Positions 19,147 through 27,972 are shown, numbered from the stretch's first letter. The stretch is 64,000 nucleotides of DNA from Romboutsia lituseburensis DSM 797 (GCF_900103615.1 NZ_FNGW01000004.1:186001-250000); one strand, 5' to 3'. Program-made: numbers and translations. Notes: generated by a model not told the origin, from the letters alone.

Positions 19147-21324
19147 TTCTATTTCTATATCCCAACCAAAATATCCATTATCTTTTTTTGAATATTTTAA
19201 GATAGCATCAAATTTATTTCCTTGTTTAGAAGTTAGAGACTTAACCTTGGCTTGTCCATTTTTTAAAATACTTTTTACCATAGTTTTATTAGGCTTTTTC
19301 TTATAATACTCTAAAAACTTATCATTTTTCCATATACCAAATCTACATTCTTTATAGTTATTACAAATGTAGCCTTTTTCTATTTCAACTACATCTGATT
19401 GACAAATAGGGCATTTACCTAAAGATTCATTAGTTATACTAGGTGACTTTGTATTTTTAGACTTGGGTTCACTAGATGATTTATGTGATTCTTTAGTAAA
19501 TTTCTTAGTTTTAGGATTATATATATAATTTTCAGTGCTTATATTTTTAGGTGAATCATTTTTTATTAAATTAACATTTGAATATATAAAGTTCATTATA
19601 TTAGTTAAGTATTCTTTTCTAGTAAAAGTTCCTTTTTGAATATCACTTAGACTTTTTTCTAGTTTACCTGTATAGTCTACATCTAACAAATCTTTTACAG
19701 GGAATATTTCAACTAAGTTTTTACCTAAATCAGTTATTGCATAAGATTTTCCTTTTTTATTAACATATCCAACTTGAAGAATTTTCTTTAAAACGTCAGC
19801 ACGTGTAGCTGAAGTACCTATTGAATACCCTGATAAAACAGTAGTATCATCATCTGAAACATTTTTACCACAGTTTTTCATAGCCTTAAGTAAAGTATCT
19901 TCAGTATAAGGCTTAGGAGGTGTAGTTTGTTTAGTTAAAGGCTTTATATCTATAACATCAACTATTTCATCCTTATTTACAATAGGAAGTAAATCATCTT
20001 TTTCCTCTTTATTATAAACTTCAAGATATCCTTTTGTTTTTAAAACCTTACCTTTAGTTAAAAATATATTACTATCTACATCCGTTTTGATTTCAGTATT
20101 TTCATATTCAGCAGGTGGCATAAAGTTAGCAATGAATCTATCTTTAATAGCATTATATACTATTGATTCGTCTTTACTTAAATTATTAGGAATTATATAT
20201 GTAGGTGTTATAGCACTATGGCTATCAACTTTAGAAGAATCAAAAACTCTTTTTGTTTTAGAGAATTTAATTTTATCTTCATAAGGTAAACCTAATTTTA
20301 GTTTATCTAAAGCTTGTGATACTTTAGATGCTAAACTTTCTTCTAAGTAAATTGAATCAGTTCTAGGGTATGTTATATACCCACCTTTACCTTTACCTTC
20401 ATATAACGACTGACATACACTTAAAACTTTATCAGATGTGAAATTTGAATACTTTGATGTAATATATCCTTGTAAAGATGTTAAACTGAAAAGTTTTGGT
20501 GCATATTCTTTAGACATACTAACCTTTTTATCCAATATCTTACCAGTATCAGACTTTATGCTATTTATAACTTCATTAACTTCTTCGATTGTATCGAATT
20601 TACTTTCTTTACCTTTTATATATTTACCTTTATATTCTCCGTTATCACATTTAAAATGTCCTTCTATTTCATAATAAGTTTTAGGAATAAAGTTTAAAAT
20701 TTCCATATCTCTGTCATAAACTAACTTTACGGTAGGAAGTATTACACGACCTATGTTAAGTAACTTACCATTACCATATTTTAAAGTAGCTACAGACGTA
20801 AAGTTAATTCCTATAAGCCAGTCTGTTATAAGTCTAGTGTATCCAGCTGCCTGCAGATTTCTCATATCACAATCATCTTTTAAGTTATTTATACCTCTTG
20901 TAATATCTTCAGGTGTCCATTCATTTACAAGGATCCTTTTTACAGGTTTTTTATTTTTTGCAAGTAAAAAGATTAAAAAGGAGATTAACTCTCCCTCGCG
21001 ATCATTATCTGTAGCATTTATAATATACTCAATATCATCTCTATGTAAAAGTTTTTTTACTATATCAAACTGCTTTTTCTTAGAACTATCAACTTTAAAT
21101 TTAAATTTTTCATTAGGTATAAAAGGAAAATTATCCATTCTCCATGAACCAGAGTATCTATCTTTATCATAATCTTTCATATCGTATAAACCAACTAGAT
21201 GTCCAACTGCATATGTAACTATATATCCATTTCCTTCGAAATATCCGTCACATCTTGTTTTAGCACCTAAAAATGATGCTATTGTTTTTGCAACTGATGG
21301 TTTTTCGGCTAATATTAGTTTCAT
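19129..21324 (-). CDS. topB: DNA topoisomerase III
   Basis: A 731-residue type IA topoisomerase that relaxes and decatenates DNA. It starts MKLILAEKPSVAKTIASFLG with the TOPRIM domain. The acidic metal site is ATDNDREGELISF, and the active Tyr is in YITYPRTDSIYLEE (about residue 320). One C-terminal four-Cys zinc unit (CPICQSD...CNNYKEC) is followed by a small beta domain ending FGWDIEIE. The start has a GGGAGG-type site. A plasmid or ICE origin is possible for topB genes, but its length, composition and surroundings look chromosomal. Confidence 0.94.
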   Translation of the reverse strand: MKLILAEKPSVAKTIASFLGAKTRCDGYFEGNGYIVTYAVGHLVGLYDMKDYDKDRYSGSWRMDNFPFIPNEKFKFKVDSSKKKQFDIVKKLLHRDDIEYIINATDNDREGELISFLIFLLAKNKKPVKRILVNEWTPEDITRGINNLKDDCDMRNLQAAGYTRLITDWLIGINFTSVATLKYGNGKLLNIGRVILPTVKLVYDRDMEILNFIPKTYYEIEGHFKCDNGEYKGKYIKGKESKFDTIEEVNEVINSIKSDTGKILDKKVSMSKEYAPKLFSLTSLQGYITSKYSNFTSDKVLSVCQSLYEGKGKGGYITYPRTDSIYLEESLASKVSQALDKLKLGLPYEDKIKFSKTKRVFDSSKVDSHSAITPTYIIPNNLSKDESIVYNAIKDRFIANFMPPAEYENTEIKTDVDSNIFLTKGKVLKTKGYLEVYNKEEKDDLLPIVNKDEIVDVIDIKPLTKQTTPPKPYTEDTLLKAMKNCGKNVSDDDTTVLSGYSIGTSATRADVLKKILQVGYVNKKGKSYAITDLGKNLVEIFPVKDLLDVDYTGKLEKSLSDIQKGTFTRKEYLTNIMNFIYSNVNLIKNDSPKNISTENYIYNPKTKKFTKESHKSSSEPKSKNTKSPSITNESLGKCPICQSDVVEIEKGYICNNYKECRFGIWKNDKFLEYYKKKPNKTMVKSILKNGQAKVKSLTSKQGNKFDAILKYSKKDNGYFGWDIEIEKETTK

Positions 21325-21383
21325 AAAGAACCTCCCTTCAAATTAGTCAAAATTTTACATCATAACCTTAAATATATTATCAT

Positions 21384-21411
21384 AAAAAAAGAAAAGACTG
21401 CAAGGCAGTCT
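21384..21411 (-). terminator. Terminator of the 21410-22042 gene
   Basis: On the minus strand AGACTGC and GCAGTCT form the stem. A T-rich tract follows and the hairpin overlaps the stop codon. Confidence 0.75.
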
Positions 21412-22042
21412 ATAAATTATAATTAAAATTATTGTTATTATTAGTGAATCCTTTTATATAACAATCAAGGAAATTTCCATTTTCACACTCATCCATTAAG
21501 TTTACAAATGCTAAATGATTTACATTAGTAGGATTTAAGTTTTTTAAATGATAGTTTAAAGTTAATCCTGAAATAGTACAAGATGATTCTGGCTTAATGT
21601 AAACCCTTTGAGTATCAGATAAAGATGTGAAAATTTCATAACATTTAGAGTCATCGATTAAATAAGCGTAATCAATAAGATTGTTAAGTTGAGGATATTT
21701 AATATATAATTTTTCAACTATATCAAGTTCTGTATCATTATTAAATTTATTTTTATATCCACCTAATATAATGTATAAATTTTCTTTAAATAAAGATTTA
21801 AAATTAACTATTAGATCTCTAGTAAAGAAATCTAATTCTAAAGGTAAATAAATATATAATGGATTATTATTATCTACATTTATATTACAGTCATCTAATA
21901 AATCCAATAAAATTGATGTAGTTATATTTGTGTAGTTTTTAAAGTTAAGGTCAGTATACATTATATATAAGTTCCCGTATAAGTTTGCCTCATAAAGGAC
22001 TTCTAACTTTTGCTTCATCCAAGGTATAGGTAATAAGTTCAT
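21410..22042 (-). CDS. Unknown 210-residue asparagine/leucine-rich protein
   Basis: I do not recognise this protein. It starts MNLLPIPWMKQKLEVLYEAN with an AGGAGGAAT site upstream. There is no signal peptide, membrane helix or known motif. Alternating hydrophobic strands and helices (for example NPLYIYLPLELDFF and ENLYIILGGYKN) suggest a compact alpha/beta fold. The tail is very rich in Asn (FTNNNNNFNYN). It is monocistronic and transcribed toward topB, with its own terminator between. Confidence 0.6.
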   Translation of the reverse strand: MNLLPIPWMKQKLEVLYEANLYGNLYIMYTDLNFKNYTNITTSILLDLLDDCNINVDNNNPLYIYLPLELDFFTRDLIVNFKSLFKENLYIILGGYKNKFNNDTELDIVEKLYIKYPQLNNLIDYAYLIDDSKCYEIFTSLSDTQRVYIKPESSCTISGLTLNYHLKNLNPTNVNHLAFVNLMDECENGNFLDCYIKGFTNNNNNFNYNL

Positions 22043-22147
22043 TTTATTCCTCCTAAAATATTATTTTAAAAATTAGTTAAGAAAAATAGATTAGTTAAAA
22101 TAATTTAGTATATAATAGTTATATAAAATCACAAAAGGAGAGATTAG

Positions 22148-22579
22148 ATGTATACACTTAAAATAAAAAAGCTACATGAAGATGCCATAATCCCTAGTTT
22201 TGCACATAAAGGTGATGCTGGTATGGATTTATATTCGATAGAGGAGGTAAAGATTCCTTCTACAGAATCAAGACTTATAAAAACTGGAATAAGTCTTGAA
22301 TTACCAAAAAATACGGAAGCTCAAGTTAGACCAAGAAGTGGATTAGCCCTTAAACACTCTGTGACGGTATTAAACACACCAGGAACAATAGACGAAGGAT
22401 ATAGAGGGGAAGTGGGTGTTATTTTAATAAATCATGGAAAAGAAGACTTTATAGTAACTAAAAATATGAAGATAGCTCAGATGGTAGTAAAACCTATCTA
22501 TGATATAAATATATTAGAAGTAAATGAATTAAATGACACTGATAGAGGTGAAGGTGGATTTGGATCTACTGGATATTAA
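22148..22579 (+). CDS. dut: dUTP diphosphatase
   Basis: A 143-residue trimeric dUTPase that converts dUTP to dUMP + PPi, keeping uracil out of DNA. All five motifs are present: [35 protein letters not shown] and the C-terminal [11 protein letters not shown] arm. Length is normal. ATG 22148 follows AAAGGAGA. A TATAAT at 22111 may be its -10. Confidence 0.96.
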   Translation: MYTLKIKKLHEDAIIPSFAHKGDAGMDLYSIEEVKIPSTESRLIKTGISLELPKNTEAQVRPRSGLALKHSVTVLNTPGTIDEGYRGEVGVILINHGKEDFIVTKNMKIAQMVVKPIYDINILEVNELNDTDRGEGGFGSTGY

Positions 22580-22587
22580 ATATAAAG

Positions 22588-22625
22588 TAAAAAAGATTGC
22601 TAAAATAATTAGCAATCTTTTTTAT
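22588..22625 (+). terminator. Intrinsic terminator after dut
   Basis: AAAAGATTGCTAA and TTAGCAATCTTTT form the stem, with a T-run after it. Confidence 0.88.
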
Positions 22626-22632
22626 TTTGTAT

Positions 22633-22710
22633 ATAATACCAACTACTAGACTTGAGCAAAGGATCTGTTTTTTAGGTAATTGGCGATAGGAGCGAAGTGA
22701 CTTTTTAGAA
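22633..22710 (+). repeat. Interspersed intergenic repeat, copy A (short form)
   Basis: One of four related intergenic elements. It shares ATAATACCAACT, CTTGAGCAA, CTGTTTTTTAGGT and TTGGCGA with copy B (39384). It lacks the central hairpin and passes straight to GAGCGAAGTGACTTTTTA. It begins eight bases after the dut terminator. Confidence 0.7.
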
Positions 22711-23087
22711 ATTAAATTTATTATATGTACTGTATAAATTAATATAAATATTAATTTGAAAAAATAGTTTAATTTGGAATTAATTTGAAAATAATCTGTA
22801 AATTTATTACAGTTTTCTATTTTTATAGACATAAACTTACAAATTTGCCATAATAGTATTACAGCTCTAATTGCTTTATTATACTTAAAATTATATAAAA
22901 GATAAATAAATATAGGATAGATAATATCCTATTTTATTATAAATTAAGCAGATAACAATCAAAATTTTTATAAATATAAAATACATATAAGGCTTAAAAA
23001 ATATATATAGCTTTATACATAAAGTAATAATGTTAAATTAGGAAGGAGAGGAGTAAATTACAGAGCTTATGCCTGTAATAAAAATTT
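22711..23087 (+). other. Long AT-rich leader of the SH3b/NlpC-P60 gene
   Basis: This stretch of about 375 bases has no ORF with a ribosome site. It holds a perfect small hairpin ATAGGATA/TATCCTAT at 22912-22932, followed by a short T-rich tract. At its end are a Shine-Dalgarno and a second hairpin, described separately. A regulated leader is possible. Confidence 0.45.
23041..23087 (+). promoter_or_regulatory. Distant ribosome site with intervening hairpin
   Basis: The only strong Shine-Dalgarno, GGAAGGAGAGGAG (23041-23053), lies about 35 bases before ATG 23088. Between them ATTACAG (23057-23063) pairs perfectly with CTGTAAT (23073-23079). A TAA in frame at 23079-23081 rules out an upstream start. 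Folding of the hairpin would bring the ribosome site to a normal distance from the ATG. Confidence 0.5.
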
Positions 23088-24533
23088 ATGGATAAGAATA
23101 AAAAACAAGTGGCTGCTAGCTTATTAGCTACATCAATAGTAGTGCCAATGGCAGTTACTATATCTCATGCAGATGAAGAAAATATACAACAAGTAAATAT
23201 AAATGAAGATAATACAAATCAAAGAAGTATAGATTATAGATCTATAACAGGAAATTCAGTTAATTTTAGAAAGGGTCCAGGAACAAATTATTCATCTATT
23301 GGAAAGTTAAATAAAGGATATAAGGTTGAATATATAGGTAAGAGTGGATCATGGATCAATGTAAAATATAATGGTCAAGTTGGTTATGTACATGGAGATT
23401 ATGTCTCAACATCAGGAAACTCAAATACAACACCTCCAACTGATAATTCAGATAATACTGTAAAATCAACTAAGGTTGTAAATGGAAACTCAGTAAACTT
23501 TAGAAAGGGACCAAGTACAAGCTATTCATCTATAGGAAAGTTAAATAAAGGTGATAAAGTAGGATATATATCTGAATCAAATGGATGGTCTAAAATAAGT
23601 TATAATGGTCAGATAGGATACATGTCTAGTCAATATTTATCTAATTCAGATGGAAACGTTAATCCGCCATCTGGAAATACAGATGAATCAGTAAAGTCTA
23701 CTAAAGTTGTAAATGGAAATTCAGTAAACTTTAGAAAAGGACCAAGTACAAGTTATTCATCTATAGGAAAGTTAAATAAAGGATATGAAGTAGGATATAT
23801 ATCTGAATCAAATGGATGGTCTAAGATAAAATATAATGGTCAAATAGGGTATATATCTAGCCAATATCTATCAAATAAAGATGAAAGCGTTAATCCACCA
23901 TCAGGAAATACGGATGAATCAGTAAAATCAACTAAGGTTGTAAATGGAAACTCAGTAAACTTTAGAAAAGGACCAAGTACAAGTTATTCGTCTATAGGAA
24001 AGCTAAATAAAGGATATGAAGTAGGATACATATCTGAATCAAACGGATGGTCTAAGATAAAATACAATGGTCAAATAGGGTATATATCTAGCCAATATCT
24101 ATCAAATAAAGATGATATATCTTCAGGTGGAAATAATGAAAATATACCATCAAGTGAAAAAGCTGATAAGGTAATCAACTTTGGTAAAACATTATTAGGC
24201 AAGCCATATGTGTGGGGTGCAGAAGGTCCTAACAGTTTTGACTGCTCAGGATTTACTCAATATGTATTTAAAAAATCTGTAGGAGTGAGTATACCAAGAG
24301 TTTCTAGAGACCAAAGTAAATTTGGTCAATCAGTAAGTAGAAGCAATCTACAAAAAGGAGACTTAATATTCTTTGATACTGATGGATCAAATAATGGTTA
24401 TGTAAGTCATGTTGGTATCTATATGGGTGGAAATCAATTTATACATGCATCATCAAGTGGTAAAAAAGTAATTATATCTAATATGAGTAGCTATTACAAT
24501 AATGCATTTGTAAATGCAAGAAGAGTATTATAA
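23088..24533 (+). CDS. Secreted SH3b/NlpC-P60 peptidoglycan hydrolase
   Basis: A 481-residue exported cell-wall hydrolase. It has a signal peptide (1-28, ending ISHADEE) and four SH3b wall-binding domains (about 52-108, 124-187, 201-264, 278-341). The C-terminal NlpC/P60 cysteine peptidase (about 362-481) has Cys in SFDCSGF, His in VSHVGIYMG and a third polar His in FIHASS. The SH3b units 2-4 are near-identical tandem repeats of 77 residues. The family cuts peptide stems of peptidoglycan, and roles in daughter-cell separation or spore germination are possible. A terminator follows. Confidence 0.9.
   Translation: MDKNKKQVAASLLATSIVVPMAVTISHADEENIQQVNINEDNTNQRSIDYRSITGNSVNFRKGPGTNYSSIGKLNKGYKVEYIGKSGSWINVKYNGQVGYVHGDYVSTSGNSNTTPPTDNSDNTVKSTKVVNGNSVNFRKGPSTSYSSIGKLNKGDKVGYISESNGWSKISYNGQIGYMSSQYLSNSDGNVNPPSGNTDESVKSTKVVNGNSVNFRKGPSTSYSSIGKLNKGYEVGYISESNGWSKIKYNGQIGYISSQYLSNKDESVNPPSGNTDESVKSTKVVNGNSVNFRKGPSTSYSSIGKLNKGYEVGYISESNGWSKIKYNGQIGYISSQYLSNKDDISSGGNNENIPSSEKADKVINFGKTLLGKPYVWGAEGPNSFDCSGFTQYVFKKSVGVSIPRVSRDQSKFGQSVSRSNLQKGDLIFFDTDGSNNGYVSHVGIYMGGNQFIHASSSGKKVIISNMSSYYNNAFVNARRVL
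23460..24115 (+). repeat. 231-bp tandem repeats inside the SH3b region
   Basis: Units start at 23460, 23691 and 23922, exactly 231 bases apart (77 codons). The last two units differ mainly at silent positions, pointing to recent duplication or gene conversion. The third is cut short where the NlpC/P60 linker begins. Confidence 0.9.
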
Positions 24534-24545
24534 TATATTAAATAT

Positions 24546-24580
24546 AAAAGTATGCAAAATTAATTTTTGCATACTTTTTT
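24546..24580 (+). terminator. Intrinsic terminator after the NlpC/P60 gene
   Basis: AAAAGTATGCAAAA and its near-complement form the stem, with a long T-run. Confidence 0.88.
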
Positions 24581-24706
24581 TATTGTATTTAAGTTTAAAT
24601 ATATAATTAAAATTTTAATTGTATTTAGATGTATAAATATTAGTTGGAAATGAAAATAATATATAGAGGAAGCAAAAATCAGATATGAGGTATAAGGAGT
24701 GTAACT

Positions 24707-25114
24707 ATGAGCGCGATAACTGATTTTTATCAATTTAAATATAGTAAAAATGATTACTATATAGACTTATTTATAAATAGGGCTGCTTTATATAGTATAG
24801 AAGAAGCTTTGGATGAAAGGTTGAGCAATCAATATATAAGTAAGGATGCCCAATGTGCATATATGAGGTTGAAAGAACTATTTCAGTCTTCAAGGTGTAG
24901 TAGCGATTCGTTATATGTTGATTTAAGGATTAATAAGTGTTACCTAAAATATATAAAAAATTTATATTATTATTTCAGTGATAGAAAAGAGTATAGCTCT
25001 TTAAAAGCATTGAATGATTATTTACAAGTTTTTTTAATTAATGATATAGAAAGTATATCTTCATTTAGTACTTTAAATGAAGACATAAAAGTAAGAGTAT
25101 TATCTAATGTTTAA
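24707..25114 (+). CDS. Unknown 135-residue helical protein
   Basis: I do not recognise this protein. It is tyrosine/serine/leucine-rich and predicted mostly helical, with several YI/YY pairs (for example KYIKNLYYYFSDRKEY). It has no signal peptide, metal site or membrane helix. ATG 24707 follows AAGGAG. It is monocistronic with its own terminator overlapping the stop codon. Confidence 0.6.
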   Translation: MSAITDFYQFKYSKNDYYIDLFINRAALYSIEEALDERLSNQYISKDAQCAYMRLKELFQSSRCSSDSLYVDLRINKCYLKYIKNLYYYFSDRKEYSSLKALNDYLQVFLINDIESISSFSTLNEDIKVRVLSNV

Positions 25115-25145
25115 AAACTCCACCTACAATGTAGGGGGAGTTTTA
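25113..25145 (+). terminator. Intrinsic terminator after the 24707-25114 gene
   Basis: AAAAACTCCACCTAC pairs with GTAGGGGGAGTTTT (one bulge/mismatch), followed by a T-rich tract. Confidence 0.85.
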
Positions 25146-25298
25146 TTTTAATATAAAAAAGTTAGAATAGAAACAAAAACAAATTTGTAATAAATGGAAA
25201 TTTTTTTGTCTGTCTTGCATATACTAATTTAAACATGAAAGTTAAAAAAAATAAATTTCATTAAAATATAAAATAAATATAATTAGGAGGATATATAT

Positions 25299-25382
25299 AT
25301 GGAAAATACTTTGGATTTACTATATCTTGATTATGAAAATGAAATGGAATATGATTACTCACCAGACTATGATATTGAATAA
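25299..25382 (+). CDS. Possible 27-residue acidic, tyrosine-rich peptide
   Basis: A short ORF reading MENTLDLLYLDYENEM, then EYDYSPDYDIE. It has an ideal AGGAGG (25285-25290) eight bases before the ATG. Ten of 27 residues are Asp/Glu and five are Tyr. An intrinsic terminator about 110 bases downstream gives it a self-contained transcript. It sits opposite the cotJ spore-coat operon, so a spore-related role is conceivable. The function is unknown, and coding status rests on the ribosome site alone. Confidence 0.5.
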   Translation: MENTLDLLYLDYENEMEYDYSPDYDIE

Positions 25383-25489
25383 GTGAATATGAAAATGTTA
25401 TGAATTCATTTTACAGATAAATTAAGTAAGATACAAAATGCAATTTTGCAAAAGGAGATTAATAGTGCTAAATTCAGAACGCAATAACT

Positions 25490-25525
25490 GAAAGAGTTAT
25501 CTTAATATATGATAGCTCTTTTTTA
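25490..25525 (+). terminator. Terminator of the 27-codon transcript
   Basis: AGAGTTATC and GATAGCTCT (one G-T pair) form the stem before TTTTTTATT. A weaker upstream arm ATAACT can pair with AGTTAT instead. Confidence 0.75.
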
Positions 25526-25535
25526 TTATAAACAT

Positions 25536-25576
25536 AAAAATAGAGTATCTCTAATTGAGATACTCTATAGTTTTTT
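25536..25576 (-). terminator. Terminator of the cotJ operon
   Basis: ATAGAGTATCTC and its exact complement enclose a five-base loop. The T-tract lies on the minus strand after the stem. Confidence 0.85.
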
Positions 25577-25577
25577 A

Positions 25578-26150
25578 TTAAAATACTTGTTGCCTTTCTT
25601 CAAAGTCATAAACGTCCATTAATGCTTCACCGAATCTTTGATAATGCACTATTTCTCTTTCCCCTAAGAATCTTAAAACATTTATTATATCTACATCATC
25701 AGTTAAATTTATAAGATGATAGTAAGTAGCTAAAGCTTTTTGCTCAGCAGCCATATCTTCGTGTAAATCTGTAACAGCATTCCCCATAACAGCTATAGGC
25801 GCAGCACTAAAAGGAACTCCATTAGCATCTGTTGGATAGATTCCAAATCCATTTTGAGCATAACTAGATCCAAGCCCTGCAGCTCGAAGTTGTTCTGGTG
25901 TTGCATCATAAGTTAACTGATATACCATAGTTGAAATCATTTCAACATGAGCAAGTTCCTCAGTTCCTATATCAGTTAAAAGTGCACGCGATTTTCCTGT
26001 TGGCATAGTATATCTTTGACTTAAATATCTTAAAGCGGCTCCAAGTTCTCCATTTGGACCTCCAAATTGAGTAACTAGGTATTTAGCCATTTGTAAATCC
26101 CCGTTTTTTAAATTAACAGGGTGTTGTAGTGTTTTTTGATATATCCACAT
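25578..26150 (-). CDS. cotJC: Spore coat protein CotJC (manganese catalase type)
   Basis: A 190-residue protein of the Mn-catalase/ferritin-like family found in spore coats. It starts MWIYQKTLQHPVNLKN. The di-metal helices show ELGAALRYLSQRY, GTEELAHVEMI, EDMAAEQKA and EREIVHYQRFGE. Known for the family: peroxide detoxification in the coat. It is the last gene of the cotJA-cotJB-cotJC operon, 29 bases after cotJB. Mother-cell expression is expected. Confidence 0.95.
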   Translation of the reverse strand: MWIYQKTLQHPVNLKNGDLQMAKYLVTQFGGPNGELGAALRYLSQRYTMPTGKSRALLTDIGTEELAHVEMISTMVYQLTYDATPEQLRAAGLGSSYAQNGFGIYPTDANGVPFSAAPIAVMGNAVTDLHEDMAAEQKALATYYHLINLTDDVDIINVLRFLGEREIVHYQRFGEALMDVYDFEERQQVF

Positions 26151-26179
26151 AAATCCTTAATCCTCCCCTATAAAATGAT

Positions 26180-26446
26180 TTAATTATAAAATGCTCTGTC
26201 CCAAGGCCAAGGATTATCAACCCATTGCCAAGGATATCTACTTGGTGAATAACCAAAATTAGTTAAAGGACCATATTTACTTTCATAAGCTGTTCTAGCT
26301 TGTAAAAGTTGAGTACAAAAATTGTTGTAAGTATTAATAGCTTTTTTATCATCAGGATGATTATCTAAATATAAGTTCATATCTAAAGCTGCAAAACTTA
26401 ATTCTTGCACTTTATTTAAAAGATCTTGTCTAGATTCTCTTTTCAT
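26180..26446 (-). CDS. cotJB: Spore coat protein CotJB
   Basis: An 88-residue CotJB with LLNKVQELSFAALDMNLYLD and the family C-terminal run of Trp/Pro (YPWQWVDNPWPWD). It is needed in Bacillus for stable assembly of the CotJ complex. Its start codon touches the cotJA stop (shared base at 26446), implying coupling. Confidence 0.95.
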   Translation of the reverse strand: MKRESRQDLLNKVQELSFAALDMNLYLDNHPDDKKAINTYNNFCTQLLQARTAYESKYGPLTNFGYSPSRYPWQWVDNPWPWDRAFYN

Positions 26447-26655
26447 TATCTTCTACCTCCTGATTGTTTTTTAGGATTAGCGTACAAATTTTTATTATAC
26501 ATCTCAGAATCTAGTAAAAATAATTCTGGAAATATAGTCCCATTTTTAAGCGCAGTAGAAGTATTGTACATTTTCGTAAAAGTTTGATTGTTCACATATG
26601 GTCTAACTAAAGAATCCCCACATTCTTTAGCCATGCCTCTGTTTTTATTTTGCAT
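26446..26655 (-). CDS. cotJA: Spore coat protein CotJA
   Basis: A 69-residue CotJA-like protein, with LVRPYVNNQTFTKMYNTSTAL and PELFLLDSEMY matching the family (the P-Y-x-x-Q-x-F/Y-x-x-x-Y/F-S/T and P-ELF motifs). ATG 26655 has AAGGAGG upstream. It is the first gene of the operon. I could not place a convincing SigE or SigK promoter in the upstream region. Confidence 0.88.
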   Translation of the reverse strand: MQNKNRGMAKECGDSLVRPYVNNQTFTKMYNTSTALKNGTIFPELFLLDSEMYNKNLYANPKKQSGGRR

Positions 26656-26957
26656 TTATAACCCTCCTTGTCAAATACTAGATAATGTCTATCTATTAAC
26701 ATATTATTCGTACAAGTAAAAATCGTTACAATAAAGTATAAACATATTTAAATATTTCATAACTTTAATTAAAAAAACTATATAATAGATAACAAAAAGT
26801 TTAAAATGATTAATTTTATAGAAAATAAAAATAATAATAATATACTATTATTAAAAATTAGTCGATTAATGATAAAATAAATTTATCAATTACTTGAATT
26901 TTCAATGATAAATGTGATAAAATAATTTGCATGTTTGCATAAAAATGAGGTGAAAAA
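26656..26957. other. Divergent intergenic region cotJ / ttcA-like gene
   Basis: About 300 AT-rich bases contain the promoters of both divergent units. I see no ORF with a ribosome site, no tRNA and no clear terminator. Confidence 0.5.
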
Positions 26958-27818
26958 ATGAGCGAATTAGCAGGAAAAGGTTGTGAAATTATAGTTCCTT
27001 TTGATGAGAGACAACCATTAAGAGACATAGAAAGAAGTATAATAAAGAAATATAGAAAGCATTTATGGTCTAAATTTATAAAAGCCATAAGAGATTATAA
27101 ATTAGTTGAAGAAGGCGATAAAATAGCTGTTGCTATATCTGGAGGAAAAGATAGCTTACTTATGGCTAAGATGTTCCAAGAATTAAAAAGACATGGACAA
27201 GTTAACTTTGATTTAGAATTTATAGCAATGGATCCAGGATACCATGAAGATATAAGAAAACTTCTTGTAGATAACTGTGAATATCTAGATATACCTATAC
27301 ATTTATTTGATTCAAGAATATTTGAAATAGCAGATGAAATAGCTAAAGATTATCCATGTTATATGTGTGCAAGAATGAGAAGAGGTGCCCTATATTCTAA
27401 AGCTGAAGAGCTAGGATGCAATAAATTAGCATTAGGACATCATTATGATGATGTTATAGAAACTACAATGTTAAATTTATTATGTGCTGGTAACTTTAAA
27501 ACGATGTTACCTAAATTAAATTCTACTAATTTTGATGGAATTCAAATAATAAGACCATTGTACTATATAAGAGAAGAGCACATAATAAGATTTATACAAA
27601 ATAGTGGAATATGGCCACTAAATTGTGCATGTATGGTGGCAGCTAAAAAAACAGGAAATAAGAGATATGAAATAAAAGATTTAATAAAAAATCTTGGAGA
27701 TAACTTTAAAGATGTAGAAAAATCAATATTTAAAGCTGCAGAAAATGTAAATTTAGATTCTGTATTAGGATGGCAAGAAGACGGGAAAAAACACTCTTTT
27801 ATGGAGAGATATGAATAA
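26958..27818 (+). CDS. TtcA-family tRNA thiolation protein
   Basis: A 286-residue PP-loop ATPase of the TtcA group. The PP-loop is AISGGKDSLLMAKM (about 54-67). A CxxC pair is in YPCYMCARMRRGALY, and a further Cys cluster is in NCACMVAAKK. GHHYDDVIETTMLN is the family's second motif. TtcA-type enzymes bind an Fe-S cluster and make 2-thiocytidine in tRNA. Exact substrate is inferred. GTG/ATG context: ATG 26958 with GAGGTGAA upstream. It is a single gene with a strong terminator. Confidence 0.82.
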   Translation: MSELAGKGCEIIVPFDERQPLRDIERSIIKKYRKHLWSKFIKAIRDYKLVEEGDKIAVAISGGKDSLLMAKMFQELKRHGQVNFDLEFIAMDPGYHEDIRKLLVDNCEYLDIPIHLFDSRIFEIADEIAKDYPCYMCARMRRGALYSKAEELGCNKLALGHHYDDVIETTMLNLLCAGNFKTMLPKLNSTNFDGIQIIRPLYYIREEHIIRFIQNSGIWPLNCACMVAAKKTGNKRYEIKDLIKNLGDNFKDVEKSIFKAAENVNLDSVLGWQEDGKKHSFMERYE

Positions 27819-27830
27819 ATATGAATTATT

Positions 27831-27863
27831 AAAAACCGATGATATTATATATCATCGGTTTTT
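27831..27863 (+). terminator. Intrinsic terminator after the TtcA-like gene
   Basis: AAAAACCGATGATAT pairs perfectly with its complement around a short AT loop, with a T-run after it. Confidence 0.9.
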
Positions 27864-27972
27864 AATATATAAATTTATGTAGAAAAATTCTATATTAGAA
27901 AAATATATATCAAAAAACTAAATATAAAATGATAAAATATAAGGAGAAGGATTTAGAAGGGGATGGTTTATA

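Noticed and set aside
19129-21324. topB as a marker of an integrated conjugative element
   Set aside because: No integrase, relaxase, T4SS genes or attachment repeats are nearby; neighbours are ordinary chromosomal genes.
23460-24115. CRISPR-like or mobile repeat array
   Set aside because: The repeats are in frame, 77 codons long, and encode SH3b domains; there are no spacers.
25464-25490. GTG-initiated eight-codon ORF after AAAAGGAG
   Set aside because: Too short to judge. The ATAACT/AGTTAT hairpin that competes with the terminator has no downstream plus-strand gene to regulate.
26656-26760. SigE or SigK promoter for cotJ
   Set aside because: Expected from the family, but no sequence with correct -35/-10 spacing stood out, so none is annotated.
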